DNA of 64,000 nucleotides from Clavibacter nebraskensis NCPPB 2581 (lineage in GTDB: Bacteria > Actinomycetota > Actinomycetes > Actinomycetales > Microbacteriaceae). The notes below the pieces were generated by a model. The model made no database searches. It had not been told where the DNA came from and saw nothing but the letters and a program-made list of their open reading frames with translations. Positions within the stretch are counted from its first letter, which is position 1; every line of letters starts with the position of its first letter. Shown piece after piece: positions 43,539 through 51,338 of the stretch. The position numbers were made by a program, and so were the translations under genes. Location of the stretch: assembly GCF_000355695.1 (NCBI RefSeq), contig NC_020891.1:2294001-2358000 (forward strand), given 5' to 3'.

Positions 43539-43544
43539 TACACT
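43539..43544 (+). promoter_or_regulatory. -10 box TACACT of a probable leaderless promoter
   Basis: TACACT, a near-ideal actinobacterial -10 box, ends 6 nt before the ATG at 43551. Confidence 0.5.
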
Positions 43545-43550
43545 CGCAGG

Positions 43551-44306
43551 ATGACGCCCGCCGCCTCCTCCCCCGGATCGTTCGGCAGACCGGACGGCGA
43601 GGCGCCGGAGGAGAACGCTCCCATCGCCCACCTCCCACTGCTCGAGGACGCGCAGGACGTCGGACCCGAGCCGAAGCCCACCTGGCGCGGCTGGCTGCAC
43701 GCGGGCATGACCCCGGTGGCGCTCGTGCTCGGGATCGTGCTCATCGCAGTCGCCGACGGGGCCGCGGCGAAGGTCGCCTGCGCCGTCTTCGTCGCGTCGT
43801 CGCTGCTGCTGTTCGGCGTCTCGGCCGTCTACCACCGGTTCGACTGGTCGCCGCGGGCGAAGATCCTGCTCAAGCGGATGGACCACGCCAACATCTTCCT
43901 GCTCATCGCGGGCTCGTACACGCCCATCACCGTGCTGGCGCTGCCGCACGGGAAGTCGGTGCTGCTGCTCTGGCTCGTGTGGTCGGGCGCCGCGATCGGC
44001 GTGCTCTTCCGCGTGCTCTGGATCCACGCCCCGCGCTGGCTCTACGTGCTGCTGTACCTCGTGCTCGGTTACGCGTCGCTCGTGTTCATCGTCGACTTCT
44101 TCCGCGCCGACGCCGCGATGATGACGCTCATCCTCGCGGGCGGCCTCGCGTACACGGTCGGGGCGGTCGCCTACGCGCTGAAGCGGCCGAACCCCTGGCC
44201 CGGCCGCTTCGGCTTCCATGAGATCTTCCACGCGTTCACCCTGGTGGCGTTCCTCTGCCACTGGACGGGGATCCTGCTGGTGGCGACGCACCCGCCCGTC
44301 GTCTGA
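43551..44306 (+). CDS. trhA: Hemolysin III / TrhA family membrane protein
   Basis: A 251-residue protein with a 45-residue acidic N-terminal extension and seven membrane helices. The family signatures are AVYHRFDWSPRAKILLKRMDHANIFLLIAGSYTPI (with the metal-binding histidines and serine) and GFHEIFHAFTLVAFLCHW. It is related to PAQR/adiponectin receptors; bacterial members help membrane energy and lipid balance. The name hemolysin is historical. The terminator overlaps its last codons. Confidence 0.9.
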   Translation: MTPAASSPGSFGRPDGEAPEENAPIAHLPLLEDAQDVGPEPKPTWRGWLHAGMTPVALVLGIVLIAVADGAAAKVACAVFVASSLLLFGVSAVYHRFDWSPRAKILLKRMDHANIFLLIAGSYTPITVLALPHGKSVLLLWLVWSGAAIGVLFRVLWIHAPRWLYVLLYLVLGYASLVFIVDFFRADAAMMTLILAGGLAYTVGAVAYALKRPNPWPGRFGFHEIFHAFTLVAFLCHWTGILLVATHPPVV

Positions 44307-44322
44307 CCGGGCGGGTGCGTCG
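44284..44322. terminator. Bidirectional terminator overlapping the trhA stop
   Basis: 44284-44297 (inside the last codons of trhA) pairs perfectly over 14 bp with 44309-44322. It ends 9 bp before the stop of the convergent ABC operon. Confidence 0.65.
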
Positions 44323-44330
44323 GGCGCCCG

Positions 44331-45710
44331 CTACAGGTACGGCTGCACGTTCTCCGTGTAGGCGCTCGTGAGCTGCGTCGCGGCGGCCGGGAACACCTGG
44401 GCCGGGTCCGCGTCCTGCGTGAGGATCTGCGACCACGGCTGCTGCAGGTACGTGTCGCCGTTCGGGATGAGCGTGCGCGCCCAGTCCTGCGAGCGCACGT
44501 GGTCGAGGCTGTCGTACACGGTGCGGAAGGCCGGGTTCGAGGCCCAGAAGCCCGTGAGCTCGGACGACTCGCCCGCCGACGTGCGGGAGGGCGCGTAGCC
44601 GGTCTTCTTCGCCAGGGCGACCTGCTGGTCCACCTCGGTGAGGTGCTTGATGAACATGGCCGCCGCGAGCTGCTGCTCCTTGGTCTTGCTGCCGATGACC
44701 GCGAGTCCGGTGCCGCCCGTGGGGACGAACTGGCCCTGGGGGCCGCCCGGCAGCACGCCCGTGCCGATGGGGAACTTCGCGCTCGCGGTGACGATGCCGA
44801 CCGCGCCCGCCGAGGCGATGGTGGACGGCGCGAGCCCGCCCGCGAAGTCGACCGCGGTGTCGCCGCTGGCCGCCGCCACGTTCGCGATCTTCGAGTCGAA
44901 GACGAGGCCGCGCGCGTAGCCGGCCGCCTCGAGCGTCTCGGGCTGGTCGAGCTTCAGCGTCCAGCCGTCGGAGTACTGGCCCCCGCGGCCCCAGAGGACG
45001 TTGCTCATCGCCCAGGTGCCGATGGATCCCTGCGGCAGGCGCACCGCGGGCGTGCCGCCGGTCGCCTTCATGATCGCGGGCGCCCACTCCTCGAGCTCGG
45101 CCCAGGTGTCGGGCGCGCGGTCCGGGAGGCCCGCCTTCTGCCAGATCGACTTGTCGTAGTAGAAGATCGGCGTCGAGCGGGCGTACGGCACCGCGAAGCG
45201 CGCGCCGTTGTACAGGTAGTCGTCGAGGAACACCTTGTTGAAGTCGTCGAGCTCGAAGCCGAGGTGCGACATGAGGCCGTCCATCGCGATCGACTGCTTG
45301 TTGACCATGTAGCGGAACCACCAGGTGTCGCTGGCGTTCACCATGTCGGGCATGCTGTCGGTGCCCGCGGCGGCCTGCAGCTTCTGCGCGATCTCGTCGT
45401 AGCTCGCGCCGCCCGTCACCACGTTCACGGTGATGCCGGTCTTCGCGAGGAAGTCCGCCGCGAACTGGGCCTCGAGGTCGGAGGTCTGGCCGGGGTGCGT
45501 CGTCCACCAGGTGATGTCGGTGGCGGGCTGGATCCCGTCCCAGTCGGTGTCGGTGGCCGCGCTGGCCGCCGTGTCGCCGCCGACCGACGGACCGGAGCAG
45601 GCGGCGAGCATGGCGGTGCCGCCGAGGACGGCGCCGAGCTTCAGCACGCTGCGGCGGTCGAACGGGCGGGCGGCGAAGCCGCCGAGGGCCGAGCGGGGAT
45701 CGATGGGCAT
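44331..45710 (-). CDS. Carbohydrate ABC transporter substrate-binding lipoprotein
   Basis: A 459-residue exported protein. The signal peptide has a twin-arginine DRRSVLKLGAVLGGTAML and a lipobox LAAC, so it is a probable Tat lipoprotein. The mature part is a typical family-1 sugar-binding protein (ITWWTTHPGQTSDLEAQFAADFLAKTG, YDKSIWQKAGLPDRAPDTWAELEEWA). It is last in an operon after the two permeases; no ATPase is next to it, so a shared MsiK-type ATPase is likely. The sugar is not known. Confidence 0.93.
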   Translation of the reverse strand: MPIDPRSALGGFAARPFDRRSVLKLGAVLGGTAMLAACSGPSVGGDTAASAATDTDWDGIQPATDITWWTTHPGQTSDLEAQFAADFLAKTGITVNVVTGGASYDEIAQKLQAAAGTDSMPDMVNASDTWWFRYMVNKQSIAMDGLMSHLGFELDDFNKVFLDDYLYNGARFAVPYARSTPIFYYDKSIWQKAGLPDRAPDTWAELEEWAPAIMKATGGTPAVRLPQGSIGTWAMSNVLWGRGGQYSDGWTLKLDQPETLEAAGYARGLVFDSKIANVAAASGDTAVDFAGGLAPSTIASAGAVGIVTASAKFPIGTGVLPGGPQGQFVPTGGTGLAVIGSKTKEQQLAAAMFIKHLTEVDQQVALAKKTGYAPSRTSAGESSELTGFWASNPAFRTVYDSLDHVRSQDWARTLIPNGDTYLQQPWSQILTQDADPAQVFPAAATQLTSAYTENVQPYL

Positions 45711-45772
45711 GGTTCTCCTGGGTTCGGGATGCGGGTCGAGCGGGGAGGGGTGAGGCGGGAGGGAGAGGCGCG

Positions 45773-46684
45773 TCAGCCGGTCACGGCGCCGGCGGTGAGA
45801 CCGCCGACGATGCGCCGCTGGAAGACGAGGAAGACCGCGAGCACGGGGATCGTGACGATGACGGTGCCCGCCATGAGCACACCCCAGTTGGTGATGCCCG
45901 TGGTGTCCTGCAGCAGGGTGAGGCCGACGGGGAGCGTCATCATGTGCGGATCGGTGGTGACGAGCAGCGGCCAGAGGTAGTCGTTCCACTCGCCGACGAT
46001 GGAGACCAGGGCGACCGCGGCGATCGTGGGGCCCGACATGGGGACCACGAACGACCACAGGCGGCGGAGGTGCCCCGCGCCGTCCATCGCGGCGGCCTCG
46101 AGCACGGAGCCCGGCAGCGTGAGGAAGTGCTGGCGGAACAGGAACGTGCCGTACGCGCTCGCGACGCCGGGGAGGATGAGGCCCGGGTAGGTGTTGATCC
46201 AGCCGAGGCCCGCGATGACCTGGTAGTTCGGGATCATCACGATCTGCTGCGGCACGAGGAGCGCGAGGATCACGACGCCGAACCACACGTTCTTGAACGG
46301 CACGCGGATGAAGACCAGCGCGTACGCGGTCATGAGGCCGAGCAGCACCTTGAGGCCGGAGCCCGCGATCGTCTTGATGAGGCTGTTGGTCGCGAGCGTG
46401 GAGAAGGAGACCGTGTCGGACGCGGTCGCGTAGTTCGTCGGCGCGAAGGACGACGGCAGGAGCTTCAGCGGCAGCGAGTAGATCTCGCCGAAGTCCTTGA
46501 AGCTCGTGAGCACCATCCACACGAGCGGCAGGAGCATGACGACCACCGCGAGGGCGAGCGCGAGGTACGTACCGGCGAGGGACGGGCGGGCGGATCCCGA
46601 CGCGGAGGGACGCACGCCGCGGCGGGAACCATGCGATCCGTCGGGGACGGCCGCGGGCTCCGGGCGGGCGAGGGTCGTGGTCAC
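45773..46684 (-). CDS. Carbohydrate ABC transporter permease (MalG type)
   Basis: A 303-residue permease with six membrane helices after a 30-residue cytosolic N-terminus. The EAA loop that contacts the ATPase is EAAAMDGAGHLRRLWSFVVPMSGPTIAA. The GTG start at 46684 overlaps the stop of the upstream permease by GTGA. Together with the next two genes it forms a CUT1-type sugar importer. Confidence 0.92.
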   Translation of the reverse strand: MTTTLARPEPAAVPDGSHGSRRGVRPSASGSARPSLAGTYLALALAVVVMLLPLVWMVLTSFKDFGEIYSLPLKLLPSSFAPTNYATASDTVSFSTLATNSLIKTIAGSGLKVLLGLMTAYALVFIRVPFKNVWFGVVILALLVPQQIVMIPNYQVIAGLGWINTYPGLILPGVASAYGTFLFRQHFLTLPGSVLEAAAMDGAGHLRRLWSFVVPMSGPTIAAVALVSIVGEWNDYLWPLLVTTDPHMMTLPVGLTLLQDTTGITNWGVLMAGTVIVTIPVLAVFLVFQRRIVGGLTAGAVTG

Positions 46685-47667
46685 GAGTAGTGCACCTTCC
46701 GCTGGACGACGACGAGCTGGACGAGCGTGACGACGAGCAGGACGAGGAACAGGATCGTGGCGACGGCGGACGAGTAGCCGGCCCGTCCGGCCACGAAGCC
46801 CTCGTGGTAGATCTGGTACATCATCGTGGTGGTCCCCTGCAGCGGCCCGCCCTTGGTCATCGCGCTGATGAGGTCGAAGGTCTGCAGCGAGCTCAGCAGG
46901 GTGGTCACGCGGAGGAAGAACGTGGTCGGGCTGAGCAGCGGCAGCACCACGCGGAGGAAGGTGCGGATGCGGCCGGCGCCGTCGAGGGCCGCGGCGTCGA
47001 GCAGGTCCTTCGGCACGGCCTGGAGGCCCGCGAGGTAGATGAGGGCGCAGTAGCCGAGGTCGCGCCACACCTGCACGGTCGTGACCATCGCGAGGGCGGC
47101 GCCCGGGTCGCTGTACCAGTCGGGCGACGGCAGCCCGACGAGCTGGAGGCCCGCGGAGATCAGGCCGAAGTTCGGGTCGAAGACGTAGAGCCAGAGGAAG
47201 CCGACGGCCACGCCGGAGAGCACGTACGGCGCGACGATGATGGTGCGCACCGGGCCACGCAGACGGATCTTGCGGTTGAGCAGCACGGCGACGCCGAGCC
47301 CCAGCACCATCGACCCGACGACCGTCACTCCCGTGAACACCAGCGTGACGCCGACGACCGTGGGGGTCTGCGGATCCTGGAACCAGGCGACGTAGTTGGC
47401 GAGGCCGACCTCGCGCGCCACCTGGGAGCCGATGTTCCACTGCAGCGTGGAGTAGTAGAAGGACTCGAGCAGGGGCTTGTACGTGAAGACCGCGAGCAGC
47501 AGCACGTTGGGGCCGACGAACGCGAGGAAGAGGAGCCCGTCGCGGAGGCGACCCGGTCGGTGACGGCGGCGAGGGGCGGAGCCGGGACGCGCGGCGGTCG
47601 GGCGGATCGGCGTCGAGACCGCATGCGGCGTCGGCGTGACCCGTGTGGGCGCGGGGGCGTGCGTCAC
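46681..47667 (-). CDS. Carbohydrate ABC transporter permease (MalF type)
   Basis: A 328-residue permease with six membrane helices (first: DGLLFLAFVGPNVLLLAVFTY). The EAA loop is DAAALDGAGRIRTFLRVVLPLLSPTTFF. It is the first gene of the operon; AAGGAGG lies 6 nt before the GTG start, and a perfect operator-like palindrome lies 24 bp further upstream. Confidence 0.92.
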   Translation of the reverse strand: MTHAPAPTRVTPTPHAVSTPIRPTAARPGSAPRRRHRPGRLRDGLLFLAFVGPNVLLLAVFTYKPLLESFYYSTLQWNIGSQVAREVGLANYVAWFQDPQTPTVVGVTLVFTGVTVVGSMVLGLGVAVLLNRKIRLRGPVRTIIVAPYVLSGVAVGFLWLYVFDPNFGLISAGLQLVGLPSPDWYSDPGAALAMVTTVQVWRDLGYCALIYLAGLQAVPKDLLDAAALDGAGRIRTFLRVVLPLLSPTTFFLRVTTLLSSLQTFDLISAMTKGGPLQGTTTMMYQIYHEGFVAGRAGYSSAVATILFLVLLVVTLVQLVVVQRKVHYS

Positions 47668-47691
47668 GACGGTCCTCCTTCTGGCGCACGA

Positions 47692-47709
47692 GGAGGGAAC
47701 GTTCCCTCC
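47692..47709. promoter_or_regulatory. LacI-type operator palindrome
   Basis: GGAGGGAACGTTCCCTCC is a perfect 18-bp palindrome centred on the CG step, which is the usual form of LacI-family operators. It lies 24 bp before the start codon of the sugar ABC operon and so probably overlaps the promoter or start site. No LacI-family gene is adjacent; the regulator must be elsewhere. Confidence 0.7.
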
Positions 47710-47809
47710 GTGCCTGGCAAAACTAAGGAGGACGGGTTAACCGCGGGGGTCGCGCAGGTGGCGCGCCGGCGGACGGGCGACGGCCGACACCCCCTGGACG
47801 GGGGACACG

Positions 47810-47847
47810 CGACGGCCGGCGTCCCAGATCCGGGACGCCGGCCGTCG
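47810..47847. terminator. Hairpin after the secreted-protein gene
   Basis: 47810-47825 pairs perfectly over 16 bp with 47832-47847. It lies 10 bp beyond the stop of the leftward gene at 47858. Confidence 0.7.
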
Positions 47848-47857
47848 GTCCGATCGA

Positions 47858-48355
47858 TCAGGCGCGGAGGCGCGGGGCGTCCTGGGAGTACAGCATCCAG
47901 TTGTGCCCCTGGCGAGTGTCGAACGGACCGTAGCCGCCGGCCGTCTGGAACGCGACGTGGCACTCGGGGCCGTCGTAGCTGGTCTCCTCGTAGGTACCTT
48001 CCGGCAGGTCGACCTGGATGTAGGGCCAGATGTCCGCCTCGGGCCGGTAGGCGCCCATCGAGTAGCAGTTGGAGATGGGCTTCCCGGCCACGTTCTTCGA
48101 CTGGATGCGGATGGACCGGACGTGGGGCAGTCCGGGCACCCAGTGCGTCTGGAACTGGATCCTGACGGTGCCGGTCCCGGAGACGGCTTGCGTGCTGATC
48201 GCTTGCGCGCCGAGCTGGCCGTGGCCGGACGCGGCGGACGCCGGCGCGCTGCCGAACGCGAGGACCGCGGAGAGCGCCAGGGCGACGCCGGAGACGAGGG
48301 CCCCCACCCGCCGGACGCGACGGGGCGTTCGGGTGGAGAGGGTGGTGGATGTCAT
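47858..48355 (-). CDS. Small secreted protein of unknown function
   Basis: A 165-residue exported protein. The signal peptide runs to about residue 42 (VGALVSGVALALSAVLAFGSAPASA). The mature 120 residues contain two cysteines (SNCYSMGAY and GPECHVAF) likely joined by a disulfide, and alternate strands (TVRIQFQTHWVPGLPHVRSIRI, then WPYIQVDLPEGTYEE). It ends GHNWMLYSQDAPRLRA. A decayed relative lies just upstream (48444-48785). In a plant-associated host it could act outside the cell, but nothing shows the function. Confidence 0.75.
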   Translation of the reverse strand: MTSTTLSTRTPRRVRRVGALVSGVALALSAVLAFGSAPASAASGHGQLGAQAISTQAVSGTGTVRIQFQTHWVPGLPHVRSIRIQSKNVAGKPISNCYSMGAYRPEADIWPYIQVDLPEGTYEETSYDGPECHVAFQTAGGYGPFDTRQGHNWMLYSQDAPRLRA

Positions 48356-48443
48356 GGGGATGGTGCTCCGTTCTCGGTGGGGGATGGGGCGAGGAAGCGA
48401 CGGATATCTGGTCCCGGACCAGGGTTGCCTGCCGTCGCGCGGA

Positions 48444-48578
48444 TCAGGCGCGTGGGGTCGGCTGGTCGTCCGAATGGACCATCCAGTTGCGGTAGTCCGT
48501 GTACCGGCCCACGAGCGACGGCCTGCGCCCCTCGGATGGAGGACGCCGGCCGTGGGCGCGTGGATCAGCCGCTGACCA
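48444..48578 (-). pseudogene. C-terminal remnant of a paralogue of the secreted protein
   Basis: Read leftwards, the frame ending at the TGA at 48444-48446 gives VGRYTDYRNWMVHSDDQPTPRA. It aligns with the end of the intact neighbour, FDTRQGHNWMLYSQDAPRLRA, at NWM, S, D, P and RA. There is no start codon or signal peptide in this frame, and a stop lies at about 48580. It probably once belonged with the short frame at 48579-48785. Confidence 0.55.
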
Positions 48579-48785
48579 TCAGCCGCCGTGGTGACCGTGG
48601 CGCCATTCCCCGATCGAGGGCAGACCCACGTAGCAGGGATCCGGCTCGGACTGGGTGTGGTTGTGCCCCATGGCGCTGACGCTGACTGCGCCCGAGGCGA
48701 CGGTCGCGGCGACGTCCGTGACGGATGCGAACCGGGCGGGACGAAGCGGGGATCGGCCCGAGGGCGTGGTGGATGACGTGTTCAT
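48579..48785 (-). CDS. Short frame, likely N-terminal part of the decayed paralogue
   Basis: A 68-residue reading frame. MNTSSTTPSGRSPLRPAR resembles the start MTSTTLSTRTPRRVRR of the intact secreted protein, and FASVTDVAATVASGAVSVSAMG resembles a weak signal peptide. The rest, HNHTQSEPDPCYVGLPSIGEWRHGHHGG, does not match it. It may be a small secreted histidine-rich peptide, but decay of a duplicated gene is more likely. Confidence 0.4.
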   Translation of the reverse strand: MNTSSTTPSGRSPLRPARFASVTDVAATVASGAVSVSAMGHNHTQSEPDPCYVGLPSIGEWRHGHHGG

Positions 48786-48890
48786 GGAACTCCGTTCTCG
48801 CGTGGACCACGAGACTAGGGAGCCGGGCGCAGGCAGGCCGACGCGCGTCCACAGCGCGTGGACGGGACCGGCACCCGGGAAGCGCGCCGC

Positions 48891-49235
48891 TCAGGCGCGC
48901 GGCGTACCCGCGGGGTCGTCCGGATCCCCGGCCTCGTCGCCGTCCGCGACCGCGGGGTCCGTCGTCCGGCGCTCCCTCTCGGGCGCGGAGTCGCGCGCGA
49001 GGTCGGCCTCGAGCTTCTCCGCCTCGAGGCGGCCGCGGATCTCCTCGCGGTAGCGCGTGCGGCGGATCCGGCGGGTCATGTCGACCATGAGCAGCAGCAC
49101 CATGACGGCCACGAAGAAGATGGCGACGAATCCGATGGGGCCGGGCGACACCGTGTCCGGGTCGAACTCGGCCGTGGGCGTGGGGCTCGGGGTCGTGACG
49201 GCGGCCGCGAGGCGGAGCACGAGGTCCGAGCGCAT
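48891..49235 (-). CDS. Small single-pass membrane protein
   Basis: A 114-residue protein. A short Thr/Pro-rich outside part (TTPSPTPTAEFDPDTVSPGP) precedes one membrane helix (IGFVAIFFVAVMVLLLMVDM) and a highly charged cytosolic tail (RRIRRTRYREEIRGRLEAEKLEADL). The ATG at 49235 shares a base with the mca stop, so the two are co-translated. Such proteins are commonly found behind mca in Microbacteriaceae; function unknown. Confidence 0.75.
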   Translation of the reverse strand: MRSDLVLRLAAAVTTPSPTPTAEFDPDTVSPGPIGFVAIFFVAVMVLLLMVDMTRRIRRTRYREEIRGRLEAEKLEADLARDSAPERERRTTDPAVADGDEAGDPDDPAGTPRA

Positions 49236-50158
49236 CACGCGACAGCCGCCCGGTCAGCGCCGGACACGTCGCCGCCGGACACGTCCGCGCCGGACACGTC
49301 GTCCGCGATGCCGGCGAACAGGTCGTCCTCCGGCTCGGGCACGGGCACGCGCGACTCGACGAGCTGGAAGTCCTCGAACGGCCAGGCGCGCTGCTGCAGG
49401 TCGCGCGGCCAGCGGAAGAAGGTGCTGTCGGGCGCGACCTGGCTCGCGTGGGAGAGGAGCGCGCGGTCGCGGGCCTCGAAGTGGTCGGCCACGTGCACGT
49501 GCGTGGTGGCGAGGTCGGGGCGGTCGCCCATCCAGCCGAGCATCTCGTCGACGGCCTCGAGCATCTCGGGACCGGCATCGGTGGCGACCAGGTGCTCGCG
49601 CACGGCGCGGAGCTTCGCGCCGTTGAAGATCCGGTCGAAGTAGAGCTTGGCGATCTCCCACGGCTCGCCCGCGTCGGGGTAGGAGCCGGCGACGCCGGAC
49701 TCGCGCCACGCCTCCATCGCGATCACGTGCGCCTGGATGTGGTCGGGGTGCGGGTAGCCGCCGTTCTCGTCGTACGCCACGAGGACGTGCGGGCGGAACT
49801 CGCGCACCAGGCGGATCAGCGGCTCGGCCGACACCTCCACCGGGATGCTCGCGAAGGACGCGGGCGGCAGCGAGCCGTCCTCGCGCGCCATGCCCGAGTC
49901 GACGTAGCCGAGCCAGCGGTGCTGCACGCCCATGACGGCCTGGGCGCGCGCCATCTCGATGCGGCGGAGGCCCGGCAGGTCGCGCTCGGCCATCGCGCGC
50001 TCGGCGAGGCCCTCGTTGAGGATGTCGCCCGCCTCGCCGCCCGTGCAGCTGACGACCATGATCTCGGCGCCCTGCTGCGTGTAGTGGGTGTAGGTCGCCG
50101 CGCCCTTGCTGGACTCGTCGTCGGGGTGGGCGTGCACGGCCATGAGGCGCAGGGTCAC
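49235..50158 (-). CDS. mca: Mycothiol S-conjugate amidase
   Basis: A 307-residue zinc amidase of the PIG-L/LmbE fold. LRLMAVHAHPDDESSKGAAT has the zinc ligands H11 and D14; GGYPHPDHIQAHVIAMEAW gives the third ligand histidine. GVQHRWLGYVDSGM and the long C-terminal part identify Mca rather than MshB. Mca cleaves mycothiol conjugates so that the toxin leaves as mercapturate and the sugar part is recycled. GTG start at 50158. Its presence shows that the host uses mycothiol. Confidence 0.92.
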   Translation of the reverse strand: MTLRLMAVHAHPDDESSKGAATYTHYTQQGAEIMVVSCTGGEAGDILNEGLAERAMAERDLPGLRRIEMARAQAVMGVQHRWLGYVDSGMAREDGSLPPASFASIPVEVSAEPLIRLVREFRPHVLVAYDENGGYPHPDHIQAHVIAMEAWRESGVAGSYPDAGEPWEIAKLYFDRIFNGAKLRAVREHLVATDAGPEMLEAVDEMLGWMGDRPDLATTHVHVADHFEARDRALLSHASQVAPDSTFFRWPRDLQQRAWPFEDFQLVESRVPVPEPEDDLFAGIADDVSGADVSGGDVSGADRAAVA

Positions 50159-50224
50159 GGGGCTCCAAGGGTGGGGAAGGTAGTCTGGATCCCCAGAGTA
50201 CAAGGTGCGTGTGAGGAGATCGCC

Positions 50225-50707
50225 GTGACGACCGAGTCCCGCTCCCCCGCACCCGCCGGCCCGCCCGCGGACGACGACGAGATCGTCGAGCACCGCGTCC
50301 CCGCGCCCCGGTCGACGCCCGCGCTCGACGAGCGGTACGGCCGCACGCGACCCGCGCGCATCCGCCAGCGCTGGCTCTACGGCACGGCAGGCGGGCTCGT
50401 CGCGCTGGTGTTCGGCGCCTGGGTGCTGTGGGCGGGTCTCGACCAGGCGTCGGGGAACGTCGACGCCACCGACCGCGCGTTCGACATCGTCGACGACCGC
50501 ACCATCGACGTCACCTTCTCCGTCGTCATGCCCGCCGGCACCCAGGCGTTCTGCGCGGTGCAGGCCCAGGACGAGCAGCGCTCCATCGTCGGCTGGAAGG
50601 TCGTCGAGCTGCCGGCGCAGGACGGGTTCGAGCGCATGGAGACGGTGCGCCTCCGCACCACCGGTCCCGCGGTGACCGGGTTGATCCACAGCTGCTGGCC
50701 CGCCTAG
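50225..50707 (+). CDS. DUF4307 family membrane protein
   Basis: A 160-residue protein. The cytosolic part ends in LDERYGRTRPARIRQRWLYG; one membrane helix (TAGGLVALVFGAWVLWAGL) follows; the external beta domain reads RTIDVTFSVVMPAGTQAFCAVQAQDEQRSIVGWKVVELP. This is the DUF4307 layout, usually found between mca and greA in actinobacteria, as here. GTG start after GAGGAG. Function unknown. Confidence 0.9.
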   Translation: MTTESRSPAPAGPPADDDEIVEHRVPAPRSTPALDERYGRTRPARIRQRWLYGTAGGLVALVFGAWVLWAGLDQASGNVDATDRAFDIVDDRTIDVTFSVVMPAGTQAFCAVQAQDEQRSIVGWKVVELPAQDGFERMETVRLRTTGPAVTGLIHSCWPA

Positions 50708-50767
50708 AGTGGGGGATTCGCCTCGACGGTTCCGTCGGGGCGTCCGTGCGAGTGCAAGGAGTCCATC

Positions 50768-51256
50768 GTGGCGCAGGAGCAGGCAGTCACCTGGCTGACT
50801 CAGGAGGCGTTCGACCGCCTCAGCAGGGAGCTCGACACCCTCAGCGTGCAGGGCCGCGAGGAGATCGCGAAGAAGATCGAGATCGCCCGCGAGGAGGGCG
50901 ACCTCAAGGAGAACGGCGGCTACCACGCCGCCAAGGAGGAGCAGGGCAAGATCGAGGCGCGCATCCGCCAGCTCACCCAGCTGCTCCGCACGGCCGAGGT
51001 CGGCGACGCCCCCGAGAGCCACGGCGTCGTGGAGCCCGGCACGGTCGTCACCGCGATCATCGCCGGCGACGAGACCAAGTTCCTGCTCGGCAACCGCGAG
51101 ATCGCGGGCGACAGCGACCTCGACGTCTACAGCGAGCAGTCGCCGCTCGGCGCCGCGATCATCGGCTGGGAGGTCGGGCAGAAGGGCGCGTACACCGCGC
51201 CGAACGGCCGCGAGATCCCCGTCGAGGTCCAGGCCGTGGAGAACTACACGCCGTAG
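50768..51256 (+). CDS. greA: Transcription elongation factor GreA
   Basis: A 162-residue GreA that rescues backtracked RNA polymerase by stimulating transcript cleavage. The coiled-coil tip is KIEIAREEGDLKENGGYHAAKEEQGKIEARI with the catalytic acidic residues D and E; the C-terminal FKBP-like domain ends PLGAAIIGWEVGQKGAYTAPNGREIPVEV. GTG start, preceded by AAGGAG. A strong hairpin follows. Confidence 0.95.
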   Translation: MAQEQAVTWLTQEAFDRLSRELDTLSVQGREEIAKKIEIAREEGDLKENGGYHAAKEEQGKIEARIRQLTQLLRTAEVGDAPESHGVVEPGTVVTAIIAGDETKFLLGNREIAGDSDLDVYSEQSPLGAAIIGWEVGQKGAYTAPNGREIPVEVQAVENYTP

Positions 51257-51268
51257 CGCGAGCCCGGA

Positions 51269-51317
51269 CGACGAGAGGGGGACGCGGACCGATGGGTCCG
51301 CGTCCCCTCTCTCGTCG
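51269..51317. terminator. Bidirectional terminator between greA and ilvA
   Basis: A 22-bp stem (51269-51290 with 51295-51317) with a single-base bulge and the loop GATG, between convergent genes. Confidence 0.8.
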
Positions 51318-51338
51318 CCCGGGCGGGCTGCCCGTGGG

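Noticed and set aside
48565-49578. A leftward open frame overlapping mca and the small membrane protein
   Set aside because: It is out of frame with mca, whose zinc motifs are clear, and its product is low-complexity.
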